Source: an uncultured Armatimonadota bacterium
GTDB lineage: Bacteria; Armatimonadota; Armatimonadia; Armatimonadales; Armatimonadaceae
Direction: 5' to 3'
DNA: 10,728 nucleotides
Assembly (NCBI GenBank): GCA_903915615.1
Contig: CAIWTR010000034.1
Location: 1 to 10,728 of the forward strand
A program made the position numbers and the translations under genes. A model generated the notes under the pieces. That model was not told the DNA's origin, ran no database searches, and was given only the letters and a program-made list of their open reading frames with translations. Position 1 is the stretch's first letter, and each line of letters begins with the position of its first letter. Below are positions 1 to 6,965 of this stretch, one piece after another.

Positions 1-813
1 CATAACATCGATGCTGTGATGCACTTTGGTGCGTATGCATCGGTTGGTGACTCGGTCTTTGACCCTGCGAAGTACTACGAGTGCAATGTGGGCAAGGGCC
101 TGATGCTCCTCCGTGCGATGCGAGAAAATGGCGTTAAGCACTTTGTGTTCTCAAGCTCTGCCGCGACCTACGGCGAGCCACAGATTCTGCCGATTCCAGA
201 AGACCATCCACAGAAGACGACCAACCCCTACGGCGAAACAAAGCTGATGTTCGAGCGGATACTCAGCGACTATGACCATGCATTTGGCCTGAAGTCCGTT
301 TCGCTGCGTTACTTCAATGCTGCCGGCGCCGATGCAAAGGGACGCCTCGGTGAGGACCACACACCCGAGCAACACATTCTGCCGTTGATTATCGACACCG
401 CCCTTGGACGGCGCTCAGAGGTCAAGGTCTTTGGGACGGACTGGGATACCCGTGATGGCTCCTGTCTCCGAGACTTTGTCCACGTGACTGACCTCGCGGA
501 TGCGCACATCCGGGCAGTGGAGTACCTCCGTGCTGGTGAGAAGACGCGTGCATTCAACCTCGGTAACTCATACGGTACGACCGTCAAGGAAGCTGTGGAT
601 GCTGCGCGTAAGGTAACGAATGTCGATATCTGTGCCGTGGATGCACCGCGCCGTGCAGGCGACCCAGGGCGCCTGGTAGCGAGCTGTGAGCGGATTCGTA
701 CCGAGCTCGGCTGGAACCCGCTGTATCCCGACATCGAAACGATTATTGAGCATGCGTACAACTGGCGTCGTGATCACCCGGAAGGCTATCGGACAAAGAA
801 GGCAATCGCGTAA
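1..813 (+). CDS. galE: UDP-glucose 4-epimerase, 5'-truncated by window edge
   Basis: The enzyme interconverts UDP-glucose and UDP-galactose (Leloir pathway and supply of galactosyl donors) in the cytoplasm with bound NAD. The reading frame is open from base 1, so the gene begins outside the window. The visible 270 residues lack roughly the first 60, including the GxxGxxG nucleotide-binding loop. Seen in the visible part: HFGAYASVGDSV (residues 8-19), the SSSAATYGEP segment with the catalytic Ser/Thr region (about 51-60), and the YxxxK pair of extended short-chain dehydrogenases as NPYGETK (Tyr77, Lys81). LRYFNAAGAD, a GEDHTPE substrate-loop region and RDFVHVTDLADAH follow, all typical of GalE. 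The natural stop is TAA at 811-813. The 3' end carries a 17-bp direct repeat (GAAGGC at 781 and 798) that matters for the downstream array. Other nucleotide-sugar epimerases are possible, but the GEDH and RDFVHV motifs favour GalE. Confidence 0.93.
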   Translation, partial: HNIDAVMHFGAYASVGDSVFDPAKYYECNVGKGLMLLRAMRENGVKHFVFSSSAATYGEPQILPIPEDHPQKTTNPYGETKLMFERILSDYDHAFGLKSVSLRYFNAAGADAKGRLGEDHTPEQHILPLIIDTALGRRSEVKVFGTDWDTRDGSCLRDFVHVTDLADAHIRAVEYLRAGEKTRAFNLGNSYGTTVKEAVDAARKVTNVDICAVDAPRRAGDPGRLVASCERIRTELGWNPLYPDIETIIEHAYNWRRDHPEGYRTKKAIA

Positions 814-833
814 ACGCAAAAGCACTTCGAAAC

Positions 834-889
834 AAAGACACCCCTGACTTGGATGAAAGTCCAACGTGGGGGTGTTTTTTCTTTTCTTC
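834..889 (+). terminator. Rho-independent terminator of galE (array copy 1)
   Basis: The arms ACACCCC (838-844) and GGGGTGT (869-875) pair, with an inner TTGGA/TCCAA pairing (849-853 with 860-864). A T-rich run from 875 onward (six T, C, four T, and so on) follows at once. It starts 20 nt after the galE stop. Confidence 0.85.
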
Positions 890-975
890 TTTCTAAGAGT
901 TGCTAAACTCATCTAGATTCATGATGCAGCGACCACCCGAGAGGCGATCGCGTAAACGCTAAGCCACTCAGATAC

Positions 976-1031
976 AAAGACACCCCTGCATTGGATGATT
1001 GTCCAACGTGGGGGTGTTTTTTCTTTTCTTC
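976..1031 (+). terminator. Duplicated rho-independent terminator (array copy 2)
   Basis: The hairpin and T-tract of the galE terminator are repeated 142 bp downstream. ACACCCC (980-986) pairs with GGGGTGT (1011-1017), the inner TTGGA/TCCAA pairing is kept, and the T-run is identical. The stem is fully preserved while flanking bases differ, so it probably still works. Confidence 0.8.
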
Positions 1032-1120
1032 TTTCTAAGAGTCGCTACGTTCATCTAGCTTCATGATGCAAGGACCATCCGAAAGGCGATTGCGTAGTGT
1101 CTACGTTTGTTTGTGAGTTA

Positions 1121-1162
1121 GACACCTGCTTTGGATTCTCTCCAAAAGTGGGGGTGTTTTTC
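1121..1162 (+). terminator. Diverged rho-independent terminator (array copy 3)
   Basis: This is the third copy. The outer stem is shortened to ACACC/GGTGT (1122-1126 with 1153-1157). The inner stem is lengthened to TTTGGA/TCCAAA (1130-1135 with 1141-1146) around a 5-nt loop, and five T follow. Changes on both arms keep pairing, which suggests selection for the hairpin. Confidence 0.7.
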
Positions 1163-1272
1163 TTATTGTTCAAGCAGAGATTATTGCTTGTGCCCACACG
1201 CGGTGAGTATCAAATTACACTTGTGCGCCGCGACCACCCAAGAGGCCTTGTATGCAGGAATCAGGAAATCCA

Positions 1273-1310
1273 CAAAGTCCCGCAGGGCCACATCGCTCTG
1301 CGGGACTTTG
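1273..1310. terminator. Perfect 13-bp hairpin between convergent genes, probable bidirectional terminator
   Basis: CAAAGTCCCGCAG (1273-1285) and CTGCGGGACTTTG (1298-1310) are exact reverse complements with a 12-nt loop. The A-run at the base of one arm and the T-run at the base of the other are typical of stems that can terminate both ways, though neither side has a long T-tract beyond the stem. It lies 50 nt downstream of the minus-strand gene stop at 1361 and after the galE array, so it probably serves mainly that minus-strand gene. The remaining bases 1311-1360 show nothing. Confidence 0.55.
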
Positions 1311-1360
1311 CACTCAAACTCTGATGGCTGCCGTTTGCCATCAACCAAACACACTCTTCG

Positions 1361-1669
1361 CTATGCCGTTGCCGTAAGCCGGGGGCGACTGAACGCAACC
1401 CCATCCCACCAAAAATGATCAAATGGCGCACTCGATAAGCGCACCGCAGCGATGTCCACCCAGTCACGGAGGCCTTGCTTGTCACGCCACTCCATCGCCG
1501 CCGCACCATCAGAAAACACAACTACGTGCTCCCCCGCGGACCGCGTTACACAAACATATCCTGGGCCATCAATGGGGCGTAACGCATACACCCAGCCTGC
1601 ATCATGATTGACGTCGTACATACACCAATAATGTTGGCATACTGGCTGATTTTCCTCAGGATGATTCAT
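1361..1669 (-). CDS. Hypothetical protein, 102 aa
   Basis: I do not recognise a family. The 102-residue protein has no signal peptide or membrane segment. It is rich in aromatic residues for its size, with six Trp including a WW pair in FDHFWWDGVAF near the C-terminus, and has a YVCVTRSAGEHVVVFSDGAAAMEW core that reads like an alternating beta-strand and helix fold. This may be a small immunity-like or regulatory domain, but that is not established. Codon choice resembles the neighbours and the frame is bounded by a plausible hairpin at 1273-1310, which supports a real gene. The ATG at 1669 has only a weak purine stretch upstream, so the start could be internal. It is divergent from the hydrolase gene, with 57 bp between the starts, and convergent with galE. 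Confidence 0.6.
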   Translation of the reverse strand: MNHPEENQPVCQHYWCMYDVNHDAGWVYALRPIDGPGYVCVTRSAGEHVVVFSDGAAAMEWRDKQGLRDWVDIAAVRLSSAPFDHFWWDGVAFSRPRLTATA

Positions 1670-1726
1670 CCACTATAGGTAATTGGGCCTATCCTCAACC
1701 AGAACTCCAAGTGGTAGGATTCAGCC

Positions 1727-2635
1727 ATGACCAGCAGTCAAAGCATCCCAAAATCAACCCGAAAGATCTATATCCCAGGGTTTGTGCCGCGCCTGCTCAC
1801 CTGGTTTTTCCTGAATCCCCCACGTAAGCGGGATGCCCGAACACCGATGTCAGAGCTAGGACTCGCTTACGACCGCTGGGCCCTCACAGCACCGGATGGC
1901 ATCTCCCTCGATGCCTGGCATATTCCCCACAGCGCCCCACGCGGCGTCTGTGTCGTCAGCCACGGCTACGCAAGTAACAAAGGTAATATGCTGCTCTATG
2001 CCGAGCACTTACATCCGCTAGGCTTCTCAATCGTGATGCACGATTTCCGTGGCAATGGCGAATCCGGTGGCAAAGGAACCACCTTTGGCGTCCAAGAGCA
2101 CCAAGACCTAAGAGCAACCATCGCCGCCGCACGCGCCGCCTATCCAGGCCTGCCCGTCGTGCTCCTCGGTGAGTCGATGGGCGCATCCATTTCCTTAATG
2201 GTCGCAGCTGATGACCCGAATATCTCCGCTGTGATCGCAGACAGCCCCTTTGCACGCCTCGATGAACCCATCACAAAGCACCTCGAAATGGTCTTCGGTC
2301 CAAAGATTACTCAGCTCATCGCCGAACCCACATCGACCTTTGGAGCCACCGTTCTCGGTATGCACCCCTATGATGTAGCCCCAGAGGCCAGCATCCACCA
2401 AATGACCGACACGCCGCTCCTGCTCGTCCACGGCACAGACGACAACCTGATTCCCGTAACCCACTCACATCGGCTCGCGACTGCCTATCCAGGCGACCCA
2501 GAATTATGGTTTGTGGATGGAACACGCCACACGGAAATCATCCACCTGAAACCCGCAGAATATGCCAAAAAGCTCGAGAGCTTCCTACAACAGATTCCCG
2601 CACCATCCAAAGAAGAACATCCTCATGGACATTAA
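1727..2635 (+). CDS. Alpha/beta hydrolase (serine hydrolase, BEM46/YfhR-like)
   Basis: This is a 302-residue alpha/beta-hydrolase-fold enzyme, probably an esterase, lipase or peptidase of unknown substrate. Seen: an N-terminal hydrophobic stretch (about 16-30, PGFVPRLLTWFFLNPP) that could anchor it to the membrane; the oxyanion segment SHGYASN (78-84); MHDFRGNGESGG (104-114); the nucleophile elbow GESMG with Ser150; the acid in HGTDDNLIP (Asp238 or Asp239); and the catalytic His268 in GTRHTE. All triad positions are present, so it should be active. The start is supported by an AGGA at 1716-1719, seven bases before the ATG. Its last 11 bases overlap the next gene, which implies co-transcription and probable translational coupling. 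The BEM46/YfhR/YqkD-type architecture is inferred from motif spacing; substrate cannot be predicted. Confidence 0.88.
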   Translation: MTSSQSIPKSTRKIYIPGFVPRLLTWFFLNPPRKRDARTPMSELGLAYDRWALTAPDGISLDAWHIPHSAPRGVCVVSHGYASNKGNMLLYAEHLHPLGFSIVMHDFRGNGESGGKGTTFGVQEHQDLRATIAAARAAYPGLPVVLLGESMGASISLMVAADDPNISAVIADSPFARLDEPITKHLEMVFGPKITQLIAEPTSTFGATVLGMHPYDVAPEASIHQMTDTPLLLVHGTDDNLIPVTHSHRLATAYPGDPELWFVDGTRHTEIIHLKPAEYAKKLESFLQQIPAPSKEEHPHGH

Positions 2636-2993
2636 CGAAGTCACCGCGGCAATCACCGCGTTTCGGGATGCGCGTGACTGGAAGCAATTCCATACGCCAA
2701 AAGATGTCGCTCTGTCCCTCGTCCTCGAAGCCACCGAAGTCCTTGAGCTGATGCAGTGGAAGAATGGCGCTGCGCTCGATGCAAAGCTTGCGGAGAACAA
2801 GGAAGCCCTCGGGGATGAGCTGGCAGATGTTCTCTACTACACCCTGCTGCTCGCCCATGATCAAGGCATCGATGTCGAAGCGGCGTTCACCCGCAAAATG
2901 GAGCGCAACGCCGCAAAATACCCGGTGGAGCTAGCCAAAGGGTCATCCGCAAAATATACCGAGCTCAAAGCATCGCCCGCCCATAACAGTTAG
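2625..2993 (+). CDS. MazG-like nucleotide pyrophosphohydrolase (RS21-C6/dCTPase type)
   Basis: All-alpha NTP pyrophosphatases of this family hydrolyse (deoxy)nucleoside triphosphates to monophosphate and pyrophosphate and clean non-canonical or excess nucleotides from the pool. The 122-residue protein shows the Mg-binding EXXE-EXXD pattern: Glu35 and Glu38 in EATE, and Glu65 and Asp68 in ELAD, followed by VLYYTLLLA. The C-terminal KYPVELAKGSSAKYTEL is characteristic of the single-domain RS21-C6/dCTPase group. I chose the ATG at 2625 rather than one at 2562. It yields the usual family length, begins MDINEVTAAI just before the first helix, has an AAGAAG ribosome site about 9-14 nt upstream, and overlaps the hydrolase gene by 11 bp. 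The stop is one base from the stop of the convergent permease gene, and no separate terminator is visible. Substrate specificity is not determinable. Confidence 0.9.
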   Translation: MDINEVTAAITAFRDARDWKQFHTPKDVALSLVLEATEVLELMQWKNGAALDAKLAENKEALGDELADVLYYTLLLAHDQGIDVEAAFTRKMERNAAKYPVELAKGSSAKYTELKASPAHNS

Positions 2994-2994
2994 C

Positions 2995-4932
2995 CTAACC
3001 GGCAGCGTGCACGACAGGACGCTCATTCGCATCCTTGACGGCCCTCCGGAGGATCTCGTGCGTCAGCGGAGCAACATCGCCCTGCCCTGACAGCAGGAAC
3101 TTCCCTAGAAACGCCAGTGGGCTGCTCTCAATCCAGTTGAAGTAGACGTGAGGTCGTCGGCCATTCGACATCTTGGAGACCTCAAGCAACAACGCAGCGA
3201 TCGCATTTGGTACCGCAACACCATCACAGCGCAATACCCAGAAGCCACTGACATCCACCCCACGAACCACCATGTCACCGCTGAAATTGGATGCATCCTG
3301 CACATTCACTTCAAGAAATGCCCAGCGCTCTTCTTCCGCAAAGTGATGGACCCAAGCTGCCCGGCGGGATGCGACTGAGTACTCATCAACATCCTGCGTG
3401 TCCGGATGGTTTGCGATAAACCGTATCTCACCCTGACTGGACATCTCCATAATCATCCGGCGCGCTTCGTCATCGAAATGCACCCCGGAGACACGGAGCT
3501 CAGTGACGCGCCACAGCCGGCTGATCACGGAAATAAACACAATCCCGGCGATGAAGAGACTCGCGATGCGGAGGCCTTCCGGGTGCTCGATGATATTAGC
3601 GATAAGCGTATACGTGAAAATCACCGTAACAGCTGCAAAGCCAATGAGGGCACCGCGCTCCTTACGCCGCCAGGCGCTCAGCGTAACCGCAACGGTTGCT
3701 GACAGCATCAGGGCCAGAACACCCGTTGCATACGCCCCTGCCTGCGCTTCGACATCCGCCTTGAATGCAACCGTCACCAGGAAACAAATCGCCGTAAAAA
3801 TCATCACCAATGGGCGGACAGCCCGTGTCCACTCAGGAGCCATCCCGTAGCGGGGTAAGTAGCGAGGGACGATGTTGAGCAAACCCGCCATCGCGGATGC
3901 ACCCGCAAACCAGAGAATCAACACCGTGATGAGGTCGTAAGCGGTTCCAAACTTATCACCAAGATAGGTGTGCGCCATGTATGCCAGCGCACGCCCATAG
4001 GCTTCGTGACCCTTTTGGAACATTTCAGGCTTGATCAGCATCGTCGTAACGGTAGAGCTGCCAATCAAGAGAACGCTCATCAGGGCAGCCGCCGCAGTCA
4101 GCAGCTTTCCAGCATTGCGAATACGCCCCGCGGGCTCTTCTTTGTCATCCGTTGGATCGCCCTTAACAAGCGGCATCACAACAACACCCGTTTCAAACCC
4201 GGATAGACCAAGTGCCAGCTGAGGGAAGACAATCACAGCGGCGATTGCCATTTTGTCGATGCTTGGAAATGTCTGAAAGAGGCGGGTTTGCCAGCCGGAG
4301 ATCAGGTCTGGATGTTGAACCAGCTGCATAATTCCCTGGCCGACGACAATACAGTTCATCACGATATAAATCGCGACAAGAGCGACTGCAATACCAATGG
4401 CTTCATTGAAGCCCTTGAGGAAGACAGCACCGAGGAGACCAATCAATACGAGGGTGATTGGTACGGCCCAGTGTTCCATCCCGTGTGGCATCATCGGGTT
4501 TTCGACGATGTGCGCAGTGGCATCCGCCGCCGAGAGCGTGATCGTGATGATAAACCCTGTCGCGGCAAAGCCAATTAGCGAGAGGACAAAGAGCTTGCCA
4601 TACCAATAGGGCAGCAACCCAGCCAGCATCGAGATGGAGCCATCCCCATGCGGACTGGCCTTTGCTACCCGCTTGTACATCGGAAGCGCCCCGAACAGGG
4701 TTAGCAAAACAAGCACCATCGTGGCTATCGGCGAAAGTGCCCCCGCCGCGAGCGCTGCAATACCGGGCTGGTAACCGAGTGTCGAGAAATAGTCGACGCC
4801 CGTCAGACACATCACCTTCCACCACGAATGCGTGTGGTGGTGGGCTTCAACTTCCTTCTCCGTTTCGTAAAAGCCTTCCGGCTCTTCATAACCGGCCAAA
4901 ACCCATTGACGAAGCTTTTTTCTGATGCTCAT
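2995..4932 (-). CDS. APC-superfamily permease with soluble C-terminal domain
   Basis: This 645-residue inner-membrane transporter is most like the amino acid/polyamine/organocation superfamily. About eleven hydrophobic helices are visible between residues 50 and 475 (for example near 57-83, 113-137, 157-173, 177-199, 228-247, 277-299, 330-353, 372-390, 396-418, 428-448 and 455-472). The conserved first-helix region VDYFSTLGYQPGIAALAAG (46-64) matches the unwound TM1 substrate site of APC carriers, and ASPHGDGSISML (92-103) follows. The N-terminus is charged with a HHHTH cluster (31-35). The last 170 residues form a soluble domain with no hydrophobic helix. Substrate is unknown: amino acid is the default, and K+ uptake as in KimA-type relatives is an alternative. 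The ATG overlaps the btpA-like stop as ATGA, so the two are surely coupled. No strong ribosome site of its own is visible. Confidence 0.85.
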   Translation of the reverse strand: MSIRKKLRQWVLAGYEEPEGFYETEKEVEAHHHTHSWWKVMCLTGVDYFSTLGYQPGIAALAAGALSPIATMVLVLLTLFGALPMYKRVAKASPHGDGSISMLAGLLPYWYGKLFVLSLIGFAATGFIITITLSAADATAHIVENPMMPHGMEHWAVPITLVLIGLLGAVFLKGFNEAIGIAVALVAIYIVMNCIVVGQGIMQLVQHPDLISGWQTRLFQTFPSIDKMAIAAVIVFPQLALGLSGFETGVVVMPLVKGDPTDDKEEPAGRIRNAGKLLTAAAALMSVLLIGSSTVTTMLIKPEMFQKGHEAYGRALAYMAHTYLGDKFGTAYDLITVLILWFAGASAMAGLLNIVPRYLPRYGMAPEWTRAVRPLVMIFTAICFLVTVAFKADVEAQAGAYATGVLALMLSATVAVTLSAWRRKERGALIGFAAVTVIFTYTLIANIIEHPEGLRIASLFIAGIVFISVISRLWRVTELRVSGVHFDDEARRMIMEMSSQGEIRFIANHPDTQDVDEYSVASRRAAWVHHFAEEERWAFLEVNVQDASNFSGDMVVRGVDVSGFWVLRCDGVAVPNAIAALLLEVSKMSNGRRPHVYFNWIESSPLAFLGKFLLSGQGDVAPLTHEILRRAVKDANERPVVHAAG

Positions 4933-5774
4933 TTTGACTCACTGCAGGCAATCCGCCATGCATCCACACACGCCTTTGCAAGTGTGACATCCACTTCACT
5001 CGTCACATCCCCGCCCGGCTTTGCCCCTGTTCCAACAATCACCGCAGTGGCCCCGGCGGCCGCAAGCGTTGGCGCTGATGCTGGCGTATAGCCGCTACCA
5101 ACCGCAACTAAGGCATTCGGAACGGCAGCTCGCACGCGCTCGATGTCCGCCGTGTCCACACCAAAACCTGTCCCGGTCCCGCTTACAATCAGGCCATCCG
5201 AGAGGCCGCGGTAAACCGCATCCTTGGCGTGATCCTCGATGCGTATATCTGCACCACCAAGCTGGCTGGCGTGCTTGACAAAGACATCCGACCAAATGCG
5301 GATATTCGCCCCAAGCTGGGACTTGAGCAGCTGCACAGCTCGCGCTTGCCCCTGAACGATTCCCTGGTCGGTGACCGCCGCGCCAACATAGACATTAATG
5401 CGCACAAACTGCGCACCCACCGCGTGGGCAATCGAAACTGCCGCAGGTCCATCGTTGCGGAGACAGTTGATACCAATCGGCATATTTGGATAAGCCGCAC
5501 GCAATGCTGCAGCACAGCGTGTCAGACAGGCAATTGTGATCGGAGGAACAGCTTCGAGGGCAAATGGTGCATCAAAGAAATTCTCAACCATGATGGCATC
5601 CGCGCCGGCACTGACCCAGCGGCCAGCCTCACGGAGCGCTCGCTCGATGGTGACATCCAGGGACTGCTCATACCGAACACTCCCGGGGAGAGCGGAAAGG
5701 TGCACCATTCCAACGATTGGCCTGGATGGATTCCAGAGTTTTGGCACCAGCTGCTGATTGTTCACTAAAGCCAC
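4929..5774 (-). CDS. BtpA/SgcQ-family TIM-barrel protein
   Basis: The 281-residue protein matches the BtpA/SgcQ family. Seen in order: IVGMVHLSALPGS (20-32), AGADAIMVENFFDAPF (56-71), IGINCLRNDG (100-109), RINVYVGA (125-132), WSDVFVKHA (161-169), GLIVSGTGTG (194-203) and VAVGSG (223-228). This is the whole set of family motifs across a (beta/alpha)8 barrel, so the gene looks intact. The cyanobacterial member BtpA affects photosystem I reaction-centre stability, and SgcQ sits in an E. coli carbohydrate cluster; the reaction is not well established. Nothing here suggests photosynthesis, so a metabolic role is more likely. The longest start is GTG at 5774, but a purine-rich AGGGTGG lies just upstream of GTG at 5765, which may be the true start (278 residues). 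The TGA stop overlaps the permease ATG by 4 bases, which ties the protein's role to that transporter. Confidence 0.87.
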   Translation of the reverse strand: MALVNNQQLVPKLWNPSRPIVGMVHLSALPGSVRYEQSLDVTIERALREAGRWVSAGADAIMVENFFDAPFALEAVPPITIACLTRCAAALRAAYPNMPIGINCLRNDGPAAVSIAHAVGAQFVRINVYVGAAVTDQGIVQGQARAVQLLKSQLGANIRIWSDVFVKHASQLGGADIRIEDHAKDAVYRGLSDGLIVSGTGTGFGVDTADIERVRAAVPNALVAVGSGYTPASAPTLAAAGATAVIVGTGAKPGGDVTSEVDVTLAKACVDAWRIACSESK

Positions 5775-5845
5775 CCTACCGGATGTAAATCCATTCGTCC
5801 AACAGGTGCCTCGCCGGGCACTTAATCCTGAAGTCTAACCATTCA

Positions 5846-5880
5846 ACAAAAAGGCCTCCGGTAGAACCCCCGGAGGCCAA
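5846..5880 (-). terminator. Rho-independent terminator after the oxidoreductase gene
   Basis: GGCCTCCGG (5853-5861) and CCGGAGGCC (5870-5878) form a perfect 9-bp GC-rich stem with an 8-nt loop. On the minus strand the stem is followed by five T (5852-5848). It lies 20 nt past the oxidoreductase stop and separates that unit from the btpA-like gene. The spacer 5775-5845, which must carry the btpA-like promoter if there is one, shows no convincing -35/-10 pair. Confidence 0.9.
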
Positions 5881-5900
5881 CTTCATTGCGTGTCCGTAGC

Positions 5901-6896
5901 CTAGTTCATGCGAACTGGGCGGCCACCATCCGCAGCACTCTTCCAAGCGGCCTCGGTCAGCTCAATCGTGCGCAGTCCGCAGATTGGAGGCGCCGCAGGT
6001 GTGTCACGCTCGCCACGGATGACCTGGACAAAGTCTTCATCGATGTTACGGGTTCCCGGAATCGTCGCGCCATCCAAGGTTGTACGGACATTGTTCTCAT
6101 CCACAAAAGACAGGTTGCCATTGCGGTAGAAGAACGCTCCGCGCTCACAGTAAATCGTGATGTCTTCATGCCAGCCAACGATGGTGTCGCCGATAACGGA
6201 AATGTTGCCGATCGCACCATTGGTGAATGTGAGCGACAGCGCAGAATCGATGTCGACCGGGGTGCCCCGGTTGTCCATAAATGCAGCAACCTGTGCAACG
6301 GTAAGCCCAGTAACCCAGAGGATAATGTCGACGAGGTGCGAACCGGAGTCGTTGATTTGACCACCACCCGAGAGTGCTGGATCCTGGCGCCAAGTACCCG
6401 CAACGGCGGTTTTCCAGTGCTGACATTGCATCGCAGTCACGTAGGTGACGGCGCCAAGCTCGCCGGATGCTATTTTGTCTTTGATGATGGCAAATTGGCC
6501 AAAGGCATGGCGCTGGTAGGCCAGTGCAAAGACCTTGTCATACGACTTGTTTCGCTCGAGCAAAGCGTGGGCTTCCGTGACACTGGAGACCATCGGCTTT
6601 TCGCAGAGGATGTGCTTGCCGGCATCCATCGCTGCATTCACCTGATCGAAGTGCTGGGTGTGCGGGGTGATGATCTGAACAGCATCAACATCCTCGCGGG
6701 CAAGCAACGCTTTGTAGTCAGGCGTTTCAAATGCATTCTTAAGATAGGGATAAGTCTCTTTTGCGAGTGCGATTTGGCTTGGATTGATGTCACAGAGGGC
6801 GGTCACTTCGACACCCTCGATGTTCTTTAGCTGGCCCATGTGGTGGCGTGCCATGCCCCCGGAGCCGATGATGCCTATGCGTACCTGTTTGCTCAT
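5901..6896 (-). CDS. Gfo/Idh/MocA-family NAD(P)-dependent oxidoreductase
   Basis: This cytoplasmic dehydrogenase of 331 residues is typical of the glucose-fructose oxidoreductase/inositol dehydrogenase family, usually acting on sugars, inositols or their derivatives. Seen: the Rossmann nucleotide-binding loop IGIIGSGGMARHH (7-19); ALCDINP (33-39) at the end of strand two; the catalytic Lys motif CEKPM with Lys100; and the C-terminal-domain segment GGGQINDSGSHLVDIILW (177-194) with the catalytic-region Asp183 and His187. Length is within the usual 320-390. The ATG at 6896 has a GAGG ribosome site six bases upstream. It follows gpsA after 100 bp, so it may have its own promoter. It ends at a strong terminator. 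Substrate cannot be assigned. A sugar-related role fits the neighbouring alpha-glucan phosphorylase but is only inferred. Confidence 0.9.
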   Translation of the reverse strand: MSKQVRIGIIGSGGMARHHMGQLKNIEGVEVTALCDINPSQIALAKETYPYLKNAFETPDYKALLAREDVDAVQIITPHTQHFDQVNAAMDAGKHILCEKPMVSSVTEAHALLERNKSYDKVFALAYQRHAFGQFAIIKDKIASGELGAVTYVTAMQCQHWKTAVAGTWRQDPALSGGGQINDSGSHLVDIILWVTGLTVAQVAAFMDNRGTPVDIDSALSLTFTNGAIGNISVIGDTIVGWHEDITIYCERGAFFYRNGNLSFVDENNVRTTLDGATIPGTRNIDEDFVQVIRGERDTPAAPPICGLRTIELTEAAWKSAADGGRPVRMN

Positions 6897-6965
6897 GGTT
6901 TACCTCGTGCAGCTTTGGGGCAACAGTGCCCGCTGAACCATGGGCTATTTCGCAGGAGCCAGGTC

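Larger units (their letters stand above)
768..1250 (+). repeat. Tandem array of galE-tail plus terminator units, about 142 bp each
   Basis: The segment running from the end of galE through its terminator is repeated. Landmark GACACC lies at 837, 979 and 1121, exactly 142 bp apart. The galE-tail landmark GA[T/C]CA[C/T]CC lies at 772, 931, 1073 and 1232. Positions 837-954 and 979-1096 differ at about 14 of 118 bases by hand alignment, so they are about 88% identical. Copies 2 and 3 lack 17 bp relative to the real galE tail; this equals the spacing of the GAAGGC direct repeat in galE (781 and 798), as expected of slippage or recombination. Copy 3 is divergent. Copy 4 keeps only about 15 bp of tail and is followed by a different hairpin. 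No gene fits here. The array fills most of the 547-bp gap between galE and the next gene. Confidence 0.85.

Noticed and set aside
768..1250. CRISPR array or mobile-element ends
   Set aside because: The units are directly abutting 142-bp duplications without unique spacers, and no transposase or short conserved palindromic repeat is present.
1097..1418. Short plus-strand frames of 75 and 95 codons inside the terminator array
   Set aside because: They run through repeat-derived hairpins and T-tracts and show no protein-like composition.
1675..1692. Small inverted repeat ATAGG/CCTAT between the divergent genes
   Set aside because: Arms of five bases are expected by chance, and no promoter pair supports an operator there.
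5229..5768. A 179-codon plus-strand frame opposite the BtpA-like gene
   Set aside because: It is a shadow of an intact BtpA/SgcQ family gene; the translation looks random.
4929..5774. BtpA as evidence for a photosynthetic organism
   Set aside because: The family is widespread in non-photosynthetic bacteria, and no photosynthesis gene is in the window.
5886..6830. A 314-codon plus-strand frame opposite the oxidoreductase gene
   Set aside because: It is antisense to a gene with complete family motifs and its translation shows no recognisable domain.
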